Shown here: one piece after another, positions 8,901 through 17,251 of the stretch
How positions within the stretch are numbered: position 1 is the stretch's first letter
How the letters are laid out: the number at the start of each line of letters is the position of its first letter
Source of the DNA: JAAZKA01 sp034926225
GTDB taxonomy: Bacteria; Bacillota; Clostridia; Oscillospirales; QAMX01
Length of the DNA: 64,000 nt
NCBI GenBank assembly: GCA_034926225.1
Contig: JAYFRF010000017.1
Location: 1-64,000, forward strand
Reading direction: 5' to 3'
The notes under the pieces: generated by a model
Told to the model about the DNA's origin: nothing
What the model saw: only the letters and a program-made list of their open reading frames with translations
The model's database searches: none
Made by a program: the position numbers and the translations under genes

Positions 8901-9416
8901 ATAGTCTTCTTCTGTAATAATAAATGGTCTATGAGAAGGAAAAGAACCATGCAACTTAATTATTCTTGGAGCATCATTACTATTAACCAAATCTTCCTGA
9001 GAAACCACAACATTATATCGACGAGTTGTAACATTATCCGCAGCGCGTTCAAGTAGAGTGTCATAATTTGTAGTGAACACGTCTACCCATGGTAACTCCA
9101 TTAGCCCTGTATATAAATTAGATGGTCCATAATCAAGATCTGGAATGGAATCTTTTAAGATTGATTCGAGTTTTGGCCGTCCTAAAACGGTTTCAACTTC
9201 TTGGGCTAATCTTAATGAACTGCAATACTCTTTCCCAGCTTTTGAATTTTCATATACTAAATTATAAAACTTATCTGACAACTCATTCCAGTTTAAGAAT
9301 TTTCTATCTGTTGCTGAAAGCTTTTCAGCGTTTTTTGAGAATCCTGCACCTACCATTAATGCAACATGTTTTTCTGATAACGCAGTTGCTATATCTGTTA
9401 CATAGGTTCTATTCAT
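5970..9416 (-). CDS. SIR2-domain antiphage defence protein (DSR-like)
   Basis: The 1148-residue product has an N-terminal SIR2 domain: VGAGFSK at residues 22-28 (NAD-binding loop), FTTNYD with Asn at about 117 and KLHGS with His at about 156, the residues that serve as the NADase catalytic pair in defence-associated sirtuins (DSR1/DSR2, ThsA, SIR2-APAZ). Residues from about 290 to the end are helical and repetitive without another recognised catalytic motif, which matches the long C-terminal sensor region of DSR1/DSR2. By family knowledge such proteins recognise a phage tail or capsid protein and deplete NAD+, causing abortive infection. The ATG follows AAAGGAAAA. Base composition is far more AT-rich than the phage genes on its left, a sign of separate acquisition. 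Membership in the DSR class is inferred from architecture. Confidence 0.85.
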   Translation of the reverse strand: MNRTYVTDIATALSEKHVALMVGAGFSKNAEKLSATDRKFLNWNELSDKFYNLVYENSKAGKEYCSSLRLAQEVETVLGRPKLESILKDSIPDLDYGPSNLYTGLMELPWVDVFTTNYDTLLERAADNVTTRRYNVVVSQEDLVNSNDAPRIIKLHGSFPSHRPFIITEEDYRTYPVKFAALVNTVQQALLENVFCMIGFSCEDPNFLKWIGWIHDNLGRSSSQKIYMISVNHAPEATIKMLSEQNIVVVDLDELYPSLNISERIDQFLKDLKAEIDNKDSRDNWFDINCIHIKEKADIKEYTLILQKLNDSYPGWIYLPWKMKERTDYILIHLKKSLFDQGTEEEQILYIYEYLRFCEIVGRPLLAQSTMAIWEKLTNDSFSIDSTNYKVQFTYLRLLRSFRELAQWDNYDCCKGRIQENILTYDDKQFLYACDWWKYLYKFEADGISDKLDQWQLSKGDLYWPLIKASMYAIIGSFSKAEDILMKNLVLVRQKLFKSQKKEYLCSIEDSCVSLFNFIKQRNFSMETLEKCVNQGDISWWDENEKYYLRLNIQDEIKADGANTNFDLSTTYTTHFGTSNESVFYALEYLRFIEQSGHPFRLGNVTNTRGLVGTIKRLVQYYPHWCLMQMLIAQDDKHLDLFFGRAQLGIMTQKEVDSIANDYVKILRVLLQRVEPQNYFFSASIYEQSAAVVPYIVARLCYKCSTAVLDSILDLSLDILHNRKRVNFKGIKYLLKGLIGSYTEEQQVDRIEKILMFPIVFDIRNEYIDPIHFLSVFKKKIVVKQEVYEDCLYEIKKMVVSNEPEQRECAINRLIYMYQLVQINENDEKWLFKLLVDSKNDKYKEILYFLKPDSKKDLANDIFNDTISRLKNDSQQIGTFSGGGLFGNVFSVLNDINIASVNYIETIKTIKAFAQKNYDWSVNGEAKNRLYLSLLLFIRLTIKRVNLSKEELDKALEILTIYKNYYSSAALTLFRYDFLENTDPNDIDASCYEKMWLSETTDIDLLRDYYNIVKIEKIAVDPNLKTCAFWNKAFEFSTYQATGKINDGLLSSLELCYSLLKYKTPEKTEIQLLLCVMDQLIYKTTITHGSSEAEAISHLKCRIQVCEIASFLYGQGFDDKVIFKWKEIIKSEDEFSEIKKIVFLKENN

Positions 9417-9462
9417 ACATTATTTTCCTTTCTTTATCGTAGAAACTTCAATATAAAACAAT

Positions 9463-9490
9463 ATTATCTACCGGAGCAAATAGTTTGCAA
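9463..9490 (-). promoter_or_regulatory. Possible promoter for the SIR2 gene
   Basis: On the minus strand TTGCAA and GATAAT are separated by 16 bases, about 50 bases before the SIR2 start. The match is moderate and lies in AT-rich DNA, where such motifs arise by chance. Confidence 0.35.
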
Positions 9491-9612
9491 ACTTTGCTGA
9501 AGAGCATGAACTTACTGATATTGAAGCGATACAAACAATTTTTTTATGTCAGCGAAAGATGCAGCACACTTCTCAAGATGAGCAAACTACCAATCAAGAC
9601 ACCAATGCTTAA
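9484..9612 (+). pseudogene. Possible gene remnant of unknown origin
   Basis: A 42-codon stretch bounded by stops reads FANFAEEHELTDIEAIQTI and on to a TAA. It resembles the hydrophilic C terminus of a protein, but it has no start codon near its beginning and no ribosome binding site. It may be the end of a gene disrupted when the defence island was assembled. Support is only its protein-like composition. Confidence 0.25.
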
Positions 9613-10106
9613 AGTACGACAAATAACTTTTGTTTTAATTATTATCTGTCCTTCGGTAAGCTAACTTCCCATTATTGCTATAATATAAAGCGAATTGCAT
9701 GATGAATATTATTTATCCAGCAATAACCATTATATCCTGATGTTATCACTCTCTTTCGTACATGTCAACAGCATATAACATGTTTTATAAAATAATGTCG
9801 AAATGGGACACGAACCCTTCTTCGATAATTTACTCACGCAGAATAGAAAGCTCGTGTAGGTGTATGTATAGAAGTATCAATGCGCTACGAAAGTAGGCAG
9901 TTTTATTTTATTAATCGGACGATAACGAGGCGGATCTCTTGACAGCGACGAGGGTACGGGGATATCGGTTGGCTGGCATGGTATGCAGAGCCGCGCAGAT
10001 AGTTGTTCGGCATGTATAGTGGTAAAATGTATCATATGGTTCAAAGTTTTATAGTATAGTATCTTATAATATGCAAAACAGAGTTGTATTTTTCGGCAAT
10101 TTGTGA
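9613..10106. other. AT-rich intergenic stretch, no gene seen
   Basis: I find no convincing coding frame, RNA gene or repeat here. A TATAAT at 10065-10070 could be the -10 box for the restriction-modification operon, but no good -35 box lies at the right distance. The stretch shifts from AT-rich to mixed composition near 9900, suggesting a junction of DNA from two sources. Confidence 0.4.
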
Positions 10107-10205
10107 TATTCTATAGGAAGTATTTGTTTAATATGGCTGGAAGCGGACGTCAACTACGGGGACATCGTTGACTATATACCGGAACAAAATAAGGCGGAGG
10201 ACTGA
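10107..10205 (+). pseudogene. C-terminal remnant of a gene upstream of the type III RM operon
   Basis: A 32-codon open stretch ends with WLEADVNYGDIVDYIPEQN and a TGA three bases before the methyltransferase ATG. The sequence is clearly protein-like and its stop sits just after the methyltransferase ribosome binding site, as expected for the last codons of a translationally coupled upstream gene. The preceding frame is closed by a stop, so only the tail survives. I do not recognise the parent protein; it may have been part of the original restriction operon. Confidence 0.35.
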
Positions 10206-10208
10206 ACA

Positions 10209-12029
10209 ATGCCTAATTTATCACAAAAGAAACGGGAGCGTATGCTTGCCTTTTTAGACAAAATCCGTGAGGAACATAAAGACGATGACGATGCGCTAAT
10301 TGCGCTGGGCGAGGTTGAGGCCGAACTGAACGCAAAAAAATACGGCCTTATATGGGAAGAACACGAGGAGGCCGTTGATGTGATGATGCGGACGCACATA
10401 CCGGTATTTACTGAAGATGTAGATAAGGAAATCTCAGCTGCCCCAGGCGGGATCTATAATTTTCTCCTCGAAGGGGATAATCTGCATAGCCTCCGGCTGT
10501 TGGAGAAAACACACCGTGGCCGTATTGACGTAATATACATTGACCCGCCCTACAATACCGGTAGCAGAGATTTCGTCTATGATGATGCTTACGTTGATGA
10601 CAACGATGGATTTAAACATAGCAAATGGCTCTCTTTTTTAAATGAACGCCTACTTGCTGCCAGAAATCTGTTAAAAAAAGATGGTGTTATAGTAATCAGC
10701 ATTGGATACCAAGAAGTTCACAATCTTATGCTGCTATGCCAAGAAATATTCAGTGACAGGCAGCTTTCGTGTATAACTATTCAAACGTCTGGTGGAAAAC
10801 CCAATGGTGGTTTCACGTATGTTCACGAATACCTCGTCTTTGTTACACCATCTGATTTTTCACCCAAAACTATGAGTTTTACGGGGGGCATCTCCAGAAG
10901 TCCCTTTGAAGGACTGACTTTAAGCACATTTGATAAGACTACCCGTCCCAATCAGGCATATCCTATTTTTATTGACCGTAAAACAATGAATCTTGTTGGT
11001 ACTGGCAAGTCGCTCACTGAACGTTTAAATGAAGGAAGTTACTTTGGTGAATTGTCAGAATTCCCCTTTGATTATGATGAAGCCCCAGAAGGAACCGCTG
11101 CCTTGTGGCCCATCAGCAGTAAGGGCGCGGAATGCGTATGGAGGCTTATTCCTGAGCGTCTAATGAATGATTGGGAAAAGGGGTATATAAAAATTAGTAA
11201 AAATAAATCCAAAGCAAATCCGAATGAATACAGTGTACAGTATCTACCGGAAGGCGTTATAGAAAAAATTTCCAACAACGAACTTGAGGTAGTAGGCAAA
11301 GAGGAAGACGCTCCTACATTAATTTTTGGCGAAAACAAAACAGTTGGAGGAGAGATACCTACCATATGGACTGAAAAAGAATTCCATACTACAAAGGGTA
11401 CTGCAGTAATCAAGGAAATTTTTGGAGATAAGCGTTTTTCGTATCCAAAGCCTCTAGAATTAATTATAGAGATTCTTCGGGCCGTAACCAATGAAAAAAG
11501 CATTGTTTTGGACTTTTTTGCAGGGAGTGGCACAACCGGACAAGCCTGCATAGAACTGAATCAACGGGATGCAGGGAAAAGGCAGTTTATCATCTGCACC
11601 AATAACGAAAGTAATATTTGCCACACCGTTACTTATCCACGCTTACAAACAATTATCAGCGGCAAGCGAGAAAATGGGAGCAAGTATTCGGATGGTATTC
11701 CCGCTAATTTAAAATACTACCACACCGATTTCGTAGCCCGTGATGAGGAATATCTCTCTGACGCATTGCTAGGCCATATCACTGAAATGATTCAGCTGGA
11801 GCATGGTGTAAAACTCGATGGCAAACGGTACATCATGGTGATGGATGATGTTGAGGCCGATGCACTTGAGCAGCATTGGGGCGAATACCCGGATGCGCAG
11901 GCTATGTATATTTCCAAGAATGTCTTGTTTACGACCACCCAAGTTGCCCTGTTCTCAAACACACCCCAGTTCATTATTCCTGATAATTATTTCAAATTTG
12001 AACTGCAGGAGGAGGGAGAATCATGGTAA
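10209..12029 (+). CDS. mod: Type III restriction-modification methyltransferase (Mod)
   Basis: The 606-residue product is a beta-class N6-adenine DNA methyltransferase. The catalytic motif DPPYNTGS is at residues 112-119 and precedes the S-adenosylmethionine-binding motif DFFAGSGTTGQA at about 435-446, the permuted order of type III Mod subunits. The segment between them (about 190-420) carries the target recognition domain. The N-terminal 75 residues (QKKRERMLAFLDKIREEH) are typical for Mod. It methylates one strand of an asymmetric site and forms the Mod2Res complex with the next gene, whose start overlaps its stop by seven bases. AAGGCGGAGG precedes the ATG. The recognised sequence cannot be read from the protein. 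Confidence 0.93.
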   Translation: MPNLSQKKRERMLAFLDKIREEHKDDDDALIALGEVEAELNAKKYGLIWEEHEEAVDVMMRTHIPVFTEDVDKEISAAPGGIYNFLLEGDNLHSLRLLEKTHRGRIDVIYIDPPYNTGSRDFVYDDAYVDDNDGFKHSKWLSFLNERLLAARNLLKKDGVIVISIGYQEVHNLMLLCQEIFSDRQLSCITIQTSGGKPNGGFTYVHEYLVFVTPSDFSPKTMSFTGGISRSPFEGLTLSTFDKTTRPNQAYPIFIDRKTMNLVGTGKSLTERLNEGSYFGELSEFPFDYDEAPEGTAALWPISSKGAECVWRLIPERLMNDWEKGYIKISKNKSKANPNEYSVQYLPEGVIEKISNNELEVVGKEEDAPTLIFGENKTVGGEIPTIWTEKEFHTTKGTAVIKEIFGDKRFSYPKPLELIIEILRAVTNEKSIVLDFFAGSGTTGQACIELNQRDAGKRQFIICTNNESNICHTVTYPRLQTIISGKRENGSKYSDGIPANLKYYHTDFVARDEEYLSDALLGHITEMIQLEHGVKLDGKRYIMVMDDVEADALEQHWGEYPDAQAMYISKNVLFTTTQVALFSNTPQFIIPDNYFKFELQEEGESW

Positions 12030-14236
12030 ATCCGGGGTTAACGATTACACCGTTCAACTTTCAGGAACAGGCTGTTATTCGGCTGCTTGACCTCTGCACC
12101 GATAGCTGGAGCAAACAGACGATTGTCATGAAAGCACCCACCGGCTCCGGCAAAACCATCATACTCATTGATTTTGTGGATGAGTTTATTAGTAAGGTCG
12201 ATTCCAATACGGCCTTTATCTGGCTCTGCCCCGGCAAGGGCGATTTGGAAGAACAGAGCCGCCAGAAAATGCAGAAATTTGCGCCACATCTGGTCACACA
12301 GAATCTGTTCGATGCCTTGCAGAATGGCTTTGAACCAGAAAGCACCACCTTCATTAACTGGGAACTGGTTACTAAAAAAGGAAACACCGCCATCCGCGAC
12401 AGTGAGCGTAAGAATCTGTTTGATCGCATTTCGGATGCCCATCGCAAGGATATTACATTCATCGTTATCCTTGATGAGGAGCACTCCAATAATACAGCCA
12501 AAGCCAGAACCATCATAGACGCTTTTGCAGCCAAGAATATAATTCGTGTCAGCGCCACGGCACAGGAAAACAAGCGATATGAATTTTTCGAGATTGATGA
12601 GATTGATGTTATCAATGAGGGCCTGATTACGAAGGCCCTGTATGTCAACGAGGGCATTGTCGATGGTGTGGAAATCACCGATGACTACGATTATCTACTC
12701 AACCTCGCAGATGCTAAACGGAAGGACATCAGTAATCACTACCGGGCCATCGGCAAAAACATCCGACCGCTGGTTCTGATTCAGTTTCCCAATGCACAGC
12801 CGGAAACGATTGTAGCTGTAGAGAAAAAGCTGGAATCACTGGGGTACACATACGAGAACGGCATGGTCAGTAAATGGATGAGTGAGGACAAGAAAGACCT
12901 CCCAGACAATCTGACAGAAAATGATGCACAGCCTGTTTTCCTGCTCATGAAGCAAGCCATCAGTACCGGCTGGGATTGTCCCCGTGCCAAGATACTGGTC
13001 AAGCTGCGTGAGGGCATGAGCGAAAATTTTGAGATACAGACAATCGGGCGCATCCGCAGAATGCCAGAGGCTAGGCACTATGAGGATGACCTTCTGGATT
13101 TCTGCTATGTATACACCTTCGATGAAAAATACAAGTCCGGTCTGCTGTCCACCATGGATAAGGCATACGAGACCCGCCGACTGTTCCTGAAGCCGGTGTG
13201 TAAGACGTTTACACTGGTAAAACAAATCCGCGATTTGGATTTTGACGGCCTCGGTGAGCGTGAGGTGCTGGACAAGGTTTACAACGCATTGGTCAAGAAA
13301 TACAAGCTGGGTAGCAATAAGAAGCAAAATCAGATGCTCCTCGCTGATGTCGGTTATGTGTTCGGTGACCAAATTTTCGGTCAAGCACTCCATGGGCAAT
13401 TCGTACGCACTTCTGCTGTGACCGAAAGCACCAGCTTCTATACCACCCACAAGCGTGTTGATACCCACAAACACGGTATTCAACTATTGCACAGCGTGGA
13501 TTCCATAAAAACGGCAATAGGAATGCCCACCGGCAAAGTAAAAACTATACTAGAGCGGTTATTCCGCAAAAGCGGTAATTCCCGCAAGAAACTGGTAGCC
13601 CTTGAAACAGCAGACTTCTATGCTTTCGTCATCAACAATGAACATCTGCTGAAGGAGGAATTCCGCGATGTGACCGCCAATATGGCCGAACAACTCAGTT
13701 TGAATCTGCAGCCCAAGAAATCTCAGTTCCATATCCCGGAGCAGGATTTCTTTCGGTATGACCCCGGTGTAAAAAATGAGGTCGAATATCTCAGTAACGC
13801 CTATCAAGAGTACACATCCGGGTTTGCCACCAGTCTTATTCGCAGTACATCCGAAATGCTGTTTGAACAATACTGTGAGGGCCGCTCCGATATTGAGTGG
13901 GTGTATAAGAACGGCGATACCGGCCAGCAGTATTTTTCCATCGTCTATGTGGATGGCATTCAGCATCAGTGGCTGTTCTATGCCGACTACATCGTAATGA
14001 AGAAGGACGGCACTGTTTGGGTTATCGAGACCAAGGGTGGCGAAGCCAAGGGCAAGGATAAGAATGTTGATCGCCAGATACAGAATAAATTTAGCGCGTT
14101 CAAAGCCTATGCTGCTGAGAAGAATTTACATTGGGGTTTTGTCCGAGATAAGGATAATCATCTATACATTAATAATACTGAATTTTCATTTGATATGGCT
14201 GATGAACATTGGGCGAACATAGAAAGAGTGTTCTGA
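12023..14236 (+). CDS. res: Type III restriction enzyme, helicase/endonuclease subunit (Res)
   Basis: The 737-residue product has a superfamily 2 helicase core: the Q-like FNFQEQAV start, Walker A APTGSGKT at residues 38-45, the DEEH box at 151-154, SAT in motif III (RVSATAQ) and motif VI QTIGRIRRM. The C terminus carries a PD-(D/E)XK nuclease with Asp in YADYI (about 655) and E-T-K in VIETKGG (about 669-671). It cleaves DNA after collision of complexes bound at unmethylated head-to-head sites. About 740 residues is somewhat short for Res (often 850-1000) but all motifs are visible. It is translated with mod. Confidence 0.93.
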   Translation: MVNPGLTITPFNFQEQAVIRLLDLCTDSWSKQTIVMKAPTGSGKTIILIDFVDEFISKVDSNTAFIWLCPGKGDLEEQSRQKMQKFAPHLVTQNLFDALQNGFEPESTTFINWELVTKKGNTAIRDSERKNLFDRISDAHRKDITFIVILDEEHSNNTAKARTIIDAFAAKNIIRVSATAQENKRYEFFEIDEIDVINEGLITKALYVNEGIVDGVEITDDYDYLLNLADAKRKDISNHYRAIGKNIRPLVLIQFPNAQPETIVAVEKKLESLGYTYENGMVSKWMSEDKKDLPDNLTENDAQPVFLLMKQAISTGWDCPRAKILVKLREGMSENFEIQTIGRIRRMPEARHYEDDLLDFCYVYTFDEKYKSGLLSTMDKAYETRRLFLKPVCKTFTLVKQIRDLDFDGLGEREVLDKVYNALVKKYKLGSNKKQNQMLLADVGYVFGDQIFGQALHGQFVRTSAVTESTSFYTTHKRVDTHKHGIQLLHSVDSIKTAIGMPTGKVKTILERLFRKSGNSRKKLVALETADFYAFVINNEHLLKEEFRDVTANMAEQLSLNLQPKKSQFHIPEQDFFRYDPGVKNEVEYLSNAYQEYTSGFATSLIRSTSEMLFEQYCEGRSDIEWVYKNGDTGQQYFSIVYVDGIQHQWLFYADYIVMKKDGTVWVIETKGGEAKGKDKNVDRQIQNKFSAFKAYAAEKNLHWGFVRDKDNHLYINNTEFSFDMADEHWANIERVF

Positions 14237-14279
14237 TCAGTGCTACATAATAAAATAATTAATATAGAGGGGGTACATT

Positions 14280-15125
14280 ATGCAAATAACACGCAAAAAT
14301 ATAAATCTATTTCTTATGGATGGAGAACCATCTGGTCGACTAAAATGTAGTCTCCTCAATTGGACTGGTGTAGGATATAAAGTGCCACGTTCTTTTTTGC
14401 CTCAATGCGCAGATCTGAAATACCTAAAACAGAGCGGCGTGTATTTTTTGTTTGGCGCAGATAATGAAGGCAACCCTGCCGTATATGTTGGCCAGGCCGG
14501 TGCACGCAAAAATAAAGAAGGGCTCCTGAATCGAATAAAGGAGCCACATAACTCTATCGAATTGTGGACGGACTCTGTGATGTTCACTACAACCAACGAC
14601 TCACTTGGGCCGACAGAAATAAGCTTTCTTGAAAATCGTTTCTGTAATATGGCTATGCGAGCTAAACGTTATATTGTAAAGAACGCCAATGACCCATCAC
14701 CGGGTAATCTTACCGAAGAAAAAGAAGCTGAAATGGAGGAGTTCATCCGGTATACTTCTCTCGTTATAGGTGTACTTGGCTATAAGGTTTTTGAACCATT
14801 GATTCCGGTTGACGTAGCAGACTCAAGGACCACAGTTCTATACTTCAAGAAAACAGGAATTGACGCTAAAGCACTCATCACAAACGAAGGTTTTGTGCTT
14901 TGCCAGGGCAGCCAGATTTCGCCTGCTACAACAAAGAGCTGTCCGGCTATCGCTCTCAATATGAGAAAGAAGTATAATGGCTTAATTAAGGACTGGACAA
15001 CAATGGAGGATATTCTTTTCACTAGCCCCTCATCGGCAGCAGCCTTTGTCGGCGGTTCCAGTCTGAGTGGCAACGAAATGTGGAGAACAGCAGACGGTAC
15101 TCCGCTGAAAGCTCTCAACAAGTAG
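14280..15125 (+). CDS. GIY-YIG nuclease-like protein with C-terminal DUF4357
   Basis: The 281-residue product has a GIY-YIG-type fold: GVYFLFG at residues 53-59, VYVGQAG at 68-74, a conserved Arg in LLNRI (about 85) and Glu in FLENRF (about 118). The C-terminal 50 residues (FTSPSSAAAFVGGSSLSGNEMW) are the DUF4357 domain, often found attached to such nucleases and in restriction-modification operons. It lies 43 bases after res behind AGAGGGGG and probably belongs to the same transcript. Its role in the system is unknown; a nicking or accessory restriction function is inferred. The first Tyr of the canonical GIY is kept as VYF, so activity is plausible. Confidence 0.8.
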   Translation: MQITRKNINLFLMDGEPSGRLKCSLLNWTGVGYKVPRSFLPQCADLKYLKQSGVYFLFGADNEGNPAVYVGQAGARKNKEGLLNRIKEPHNSIELWTDSVMFTTTNDSLGPTEISFLENRFCNMAMRAKRYIVKNANDPSPGNLTEEKEAEMEEFIRYTSLVIGVLGYKVFEPLIPVDVADSRTTVLYFKKTGIDAKALITNEGFVLCQGSQISPATTKSCPAIALNMRKKYNGLIKDWTTMEDILFTSPSSAAAFVGGSSLSGNEMWRTADGTPLKALNK

Positions 15126-15212
15126 TCTTTCCTGTTATTATTTTACCTATATGTATATTTTACTCCCATATAATAAAACTAAGCCTTGATATTAACTTAT
15201 TGAGGTGTTTAT

Positions 15213-16010
15213 ATGCCAGTCGCTCATAAATCAGTAATTTCCTTCGGCCTTGTAGCCATACCCATTGCCATGTATACCGCGATACAGGATAACGACATCC
15301 ACTTCAACCAGCTGCACAAGGAGGATAATAGCCGCATCCGATATAAAAAGACATGCGCCCACTGCGGCAAGGAGATCACCGCGGAGGACATTGTTAAGGG
15401 CTTCGAGTATGACAAGGATAACTATGTCGTCGTAACCGATGAGGAAGTCGAGAAAATTAAGACGGAGAAAGAAAGGTCGATTCAGATCCTACACTTCGCA
15501 AGTCTGAACCAAATATCGCCTGTATATTATGATAAGACCTATCAGGCCGTTCCAGAGCCGGGGGGAGAAAAAGCGTTTGAGCTGCTGAGGGCTGCTTTGA
15601 TGACCGAGCAGAAAATAGCGGTCGGCAAGACTGTCCTGGGAACCAAGGATACTTTGATGGCAATCATCCCACGGGAAAACGGCGTCTTGATAACTACTAT
15701 GTTCTACGCGGACGATATCAAAGAGCTGCAAAAAACGTACGCGAAACCGGAAGTCTCCGAAGCGGAACTCACTATGGCTAAAACGTTGATCAATACGATG
15801 GATGTACCTTTTGATCCATCCACCTATCAAGACGAATATCAAATCAAGCTAAAAGAACTCATTGAGAACAAGATCGCCGGCAAAGAAGTGGTTGCCGCTT
15901 CTGGTGAAACGACCGGCAATGTTATAAACCTTATGGACGCGCTGAAAGCGAGTATTGAGCAGAATCAGAAAAAGCCCCAGAAGCGAACGAAAAAAGTGAA
16001 GACAGCATGA
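15213..16010 (+). CDS. ku: Ku homodimeric DNA end-binding protein
   Basis: The 265-residue product matches bacterial Ku: N-terminal KSVISFGLVAIPIAMYTA, HFNQLHKEDNSRIRYKKTCAHCG with the bacterial zinc-hook-like Cys pair, VKGFEYDKDNYVVVTDEE, and the core FYADDI and AELTMAKTLIN. The C terminus is Lys/Arg-rich (QKKPQKRTKKVKTA), as in Ku proteins that bind DNA and partner ligases. It binds double-strand ends for non-homologous end joining. A ribosome binding site (TTGAGGTG) precedes the ATG, and the gene overlaps the ligase gene by four bases, so the two are cotranslated. Confidence 0.95.
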   Translation: MPVAHKSVISFGLVAIPIAMYTAIQDNDIHFNQLHKEDNSRIRYKKTCAHCGKEITAEDIVKGFEYDKDNYVVVTDEEVEKIKTEKERSIQILHFASLNQISPVYYDKTYQAVPEPGGEKAFELLRAALMTEQKIAVGKTVLGTKDTLMAIIPRENGVLITTMFYADDIKELQKTYAKPEVSEAELTMAKTLINTMDVPFDPSTYQDEYQIKLKELIENKIAGKEVVAASGETTGNVINLMDALKASIEQNQKKPQKRTKKVKTA

Positions 16011-16942
16011 CGGACTTATTCGACAGCCGTGGATTCCAGCCGATGTTGATCGGGCAGAATCAGGATGCATTTGACAGTCCGGATTACCTGTATGAGCTTA
16101 AGCTGGACGGAGAACGTTGCCTTGCCTATCTAGATCAGAATGGAACGGATCTGCGTAATAAACGCGGGCTTAAAATGCTCTCAAAGGTGCCGGAACTTAG
16201 TGAGATCCATCAACAAGTCAAAACGCGCTGTGTATTGGACGGCGAGCTGATTGTGATGAAGGAAGGTAAGCCGGACTTCGATGAAATCAAGCGGCGATCA
16301 CTGATGTCAAATGAGTTCCGCATCGAGCTTTCGGCATCCCGATATCCGGCCAGCTTCACGGCATTTGATATTTTATATTATAAAGATCACTCAATCACTG
16401 ATCTATCTCTTGTGGAACGCAAAAAGCTACTGCAAGATACGGTGACGGAGAGTGATCGTCTTGCCGTTTCCCGCTATATCGAGGACCGCGGTTTGGATTT
16501 ATACAAACTAACAGAAGAAAAGGATCTGGAAGGCATCGTCGCAAAGAAAAAGGACAGCCGGTACGTTTGCAGTGAACGGACAAAGGATTGGATAAAGTGT
16601 AAGAACCTGCAGGACGATGATTTTGTTGTCTGCGGTTATGTTGAAAAGGAAAACGCGATTGCAAGTATAATCCTCGGCCAATACTCGAAAGGAAAGCTTC
16701 TATATAAAGGCCGCGTAACGCTCGGGGTATCGGGGGATGATTTCCAGACCTTAAAAAAAGCGGGAAAAGCGAACACTCCGCTTTTCCCCGGTCTGAACGA
16801 TAATGAAGTCGTGTGGCTCGAGCCTGCCTACGCATGCACCGTCAGATATATGATGAAAAATCCGTCGGGGTCATTGCGCCAGCCGGTTTCCAAAGGGTTA
16901 CGGATGGACAAAACTCCGGAGGAATGTATCGAAAAAGTATAA
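16007..16942 (+). CDS. ligD: ATP-dependent DNA ligase (LigD-type ligase domain)
   Basis: The 311-residue product consists of a LigD-type ligase. The adenylation motif is ELKLDGER with the nucleotidyl Lys at about 32, followed by VLDGELIV, FTAFDILYY and the DWIKCKN motif V; the OB-fold ends in YACTVRYMMKN. The polymerase and phosphoesterase domains found in full LigD of mycobacteria or Pseudomonas are absent, as in many Firmicutes where they are separate genes or missing. With Ku it forms a minimal two-gene end-joining system. The start overlaps ku by four bases. An intrinsic terminator follows. Confidence 0.93.
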   Translation: MTDLFDSRGFQPMLIGQNQDAFDSPDYLYELKLDGERCLAYLDQNGTDLRNKRGLKMLSKVPELSEIHQQVKTRCVLDGELIVMKEGKPDFDEIKRRSLMSNEFRIELSASRYPASFTAFDILYYKDHSITDLSLVERKKLLQDTVTESDRLAVSRYIEDRGLDLYKLTEEKDLEGIVAKKKDSRYVCSERTKDWIKCKNLQDDDFVVCGYVEKENAIASIILGQYSKGKLLYKGRVTLGVSGDDFQTLKKAGKANTPLFPGLNDNEVVWLEPAYACTVRYMMKNPSGSLRQPVSKGLRMDKTPEECIEKV

Positions 16943-17082
16943 TCTCAGATTAAGATGATGGGCGGATTGAGAACAGCAATACGACTACCGGATGAACGCC
17001 ACTATAAGAATCAGTACGCCGTTGCAAATAATAAATTTGTTGGATTCGGATGCGTCTGGTTTATCCGCACCAACGTATCGAA

Positions 17083-17119
17083 AAAACACCTTTGATCGGG
17101 TTCGGTTAAAGGTGTTTTT
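17083..17119 (+). terminator. Terminator after the Ku-ligase genes
   Basis: An 11-base perfect stem (AAAACACCTTT with AAAGGTGTTTT) ends in a T-run. It sits in a 309-base gap that otherwise holds a second hairpin; the open frames in the gap show no protein-like composition. Confidence 0.75.
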
Positions 17120-17175
17120 ATTTATGACCCCGCATCGCTGCAGCGTGACTAGATCTATTCAACACCTGTTTAAAA

Positions 17176-17225
17176 AAGAAATCCACCGACCTTGCAGTAT
17201 AACCTGTAAAGTCAGCGGATTTCTT
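17176..17225 (-). terminator. Terminator of the GGDEF/HD-GYP gene
   Basis: A stem of 15 positions with two mismatches (AAGAAATCC arm) is followed on the minus strand by TTTTTT, 27 bases after the gene's stop codon. Confidence 0.7.
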
Positions 17226-17251
17226 GTGTTATAATTAATAGTCTCTTTTTA

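Noticed and set aside
16992..17234. An 80-codon + strand frame after the ligase gene
   Set aside because: It spans two terminator hairpins and has no ribosome binding site.
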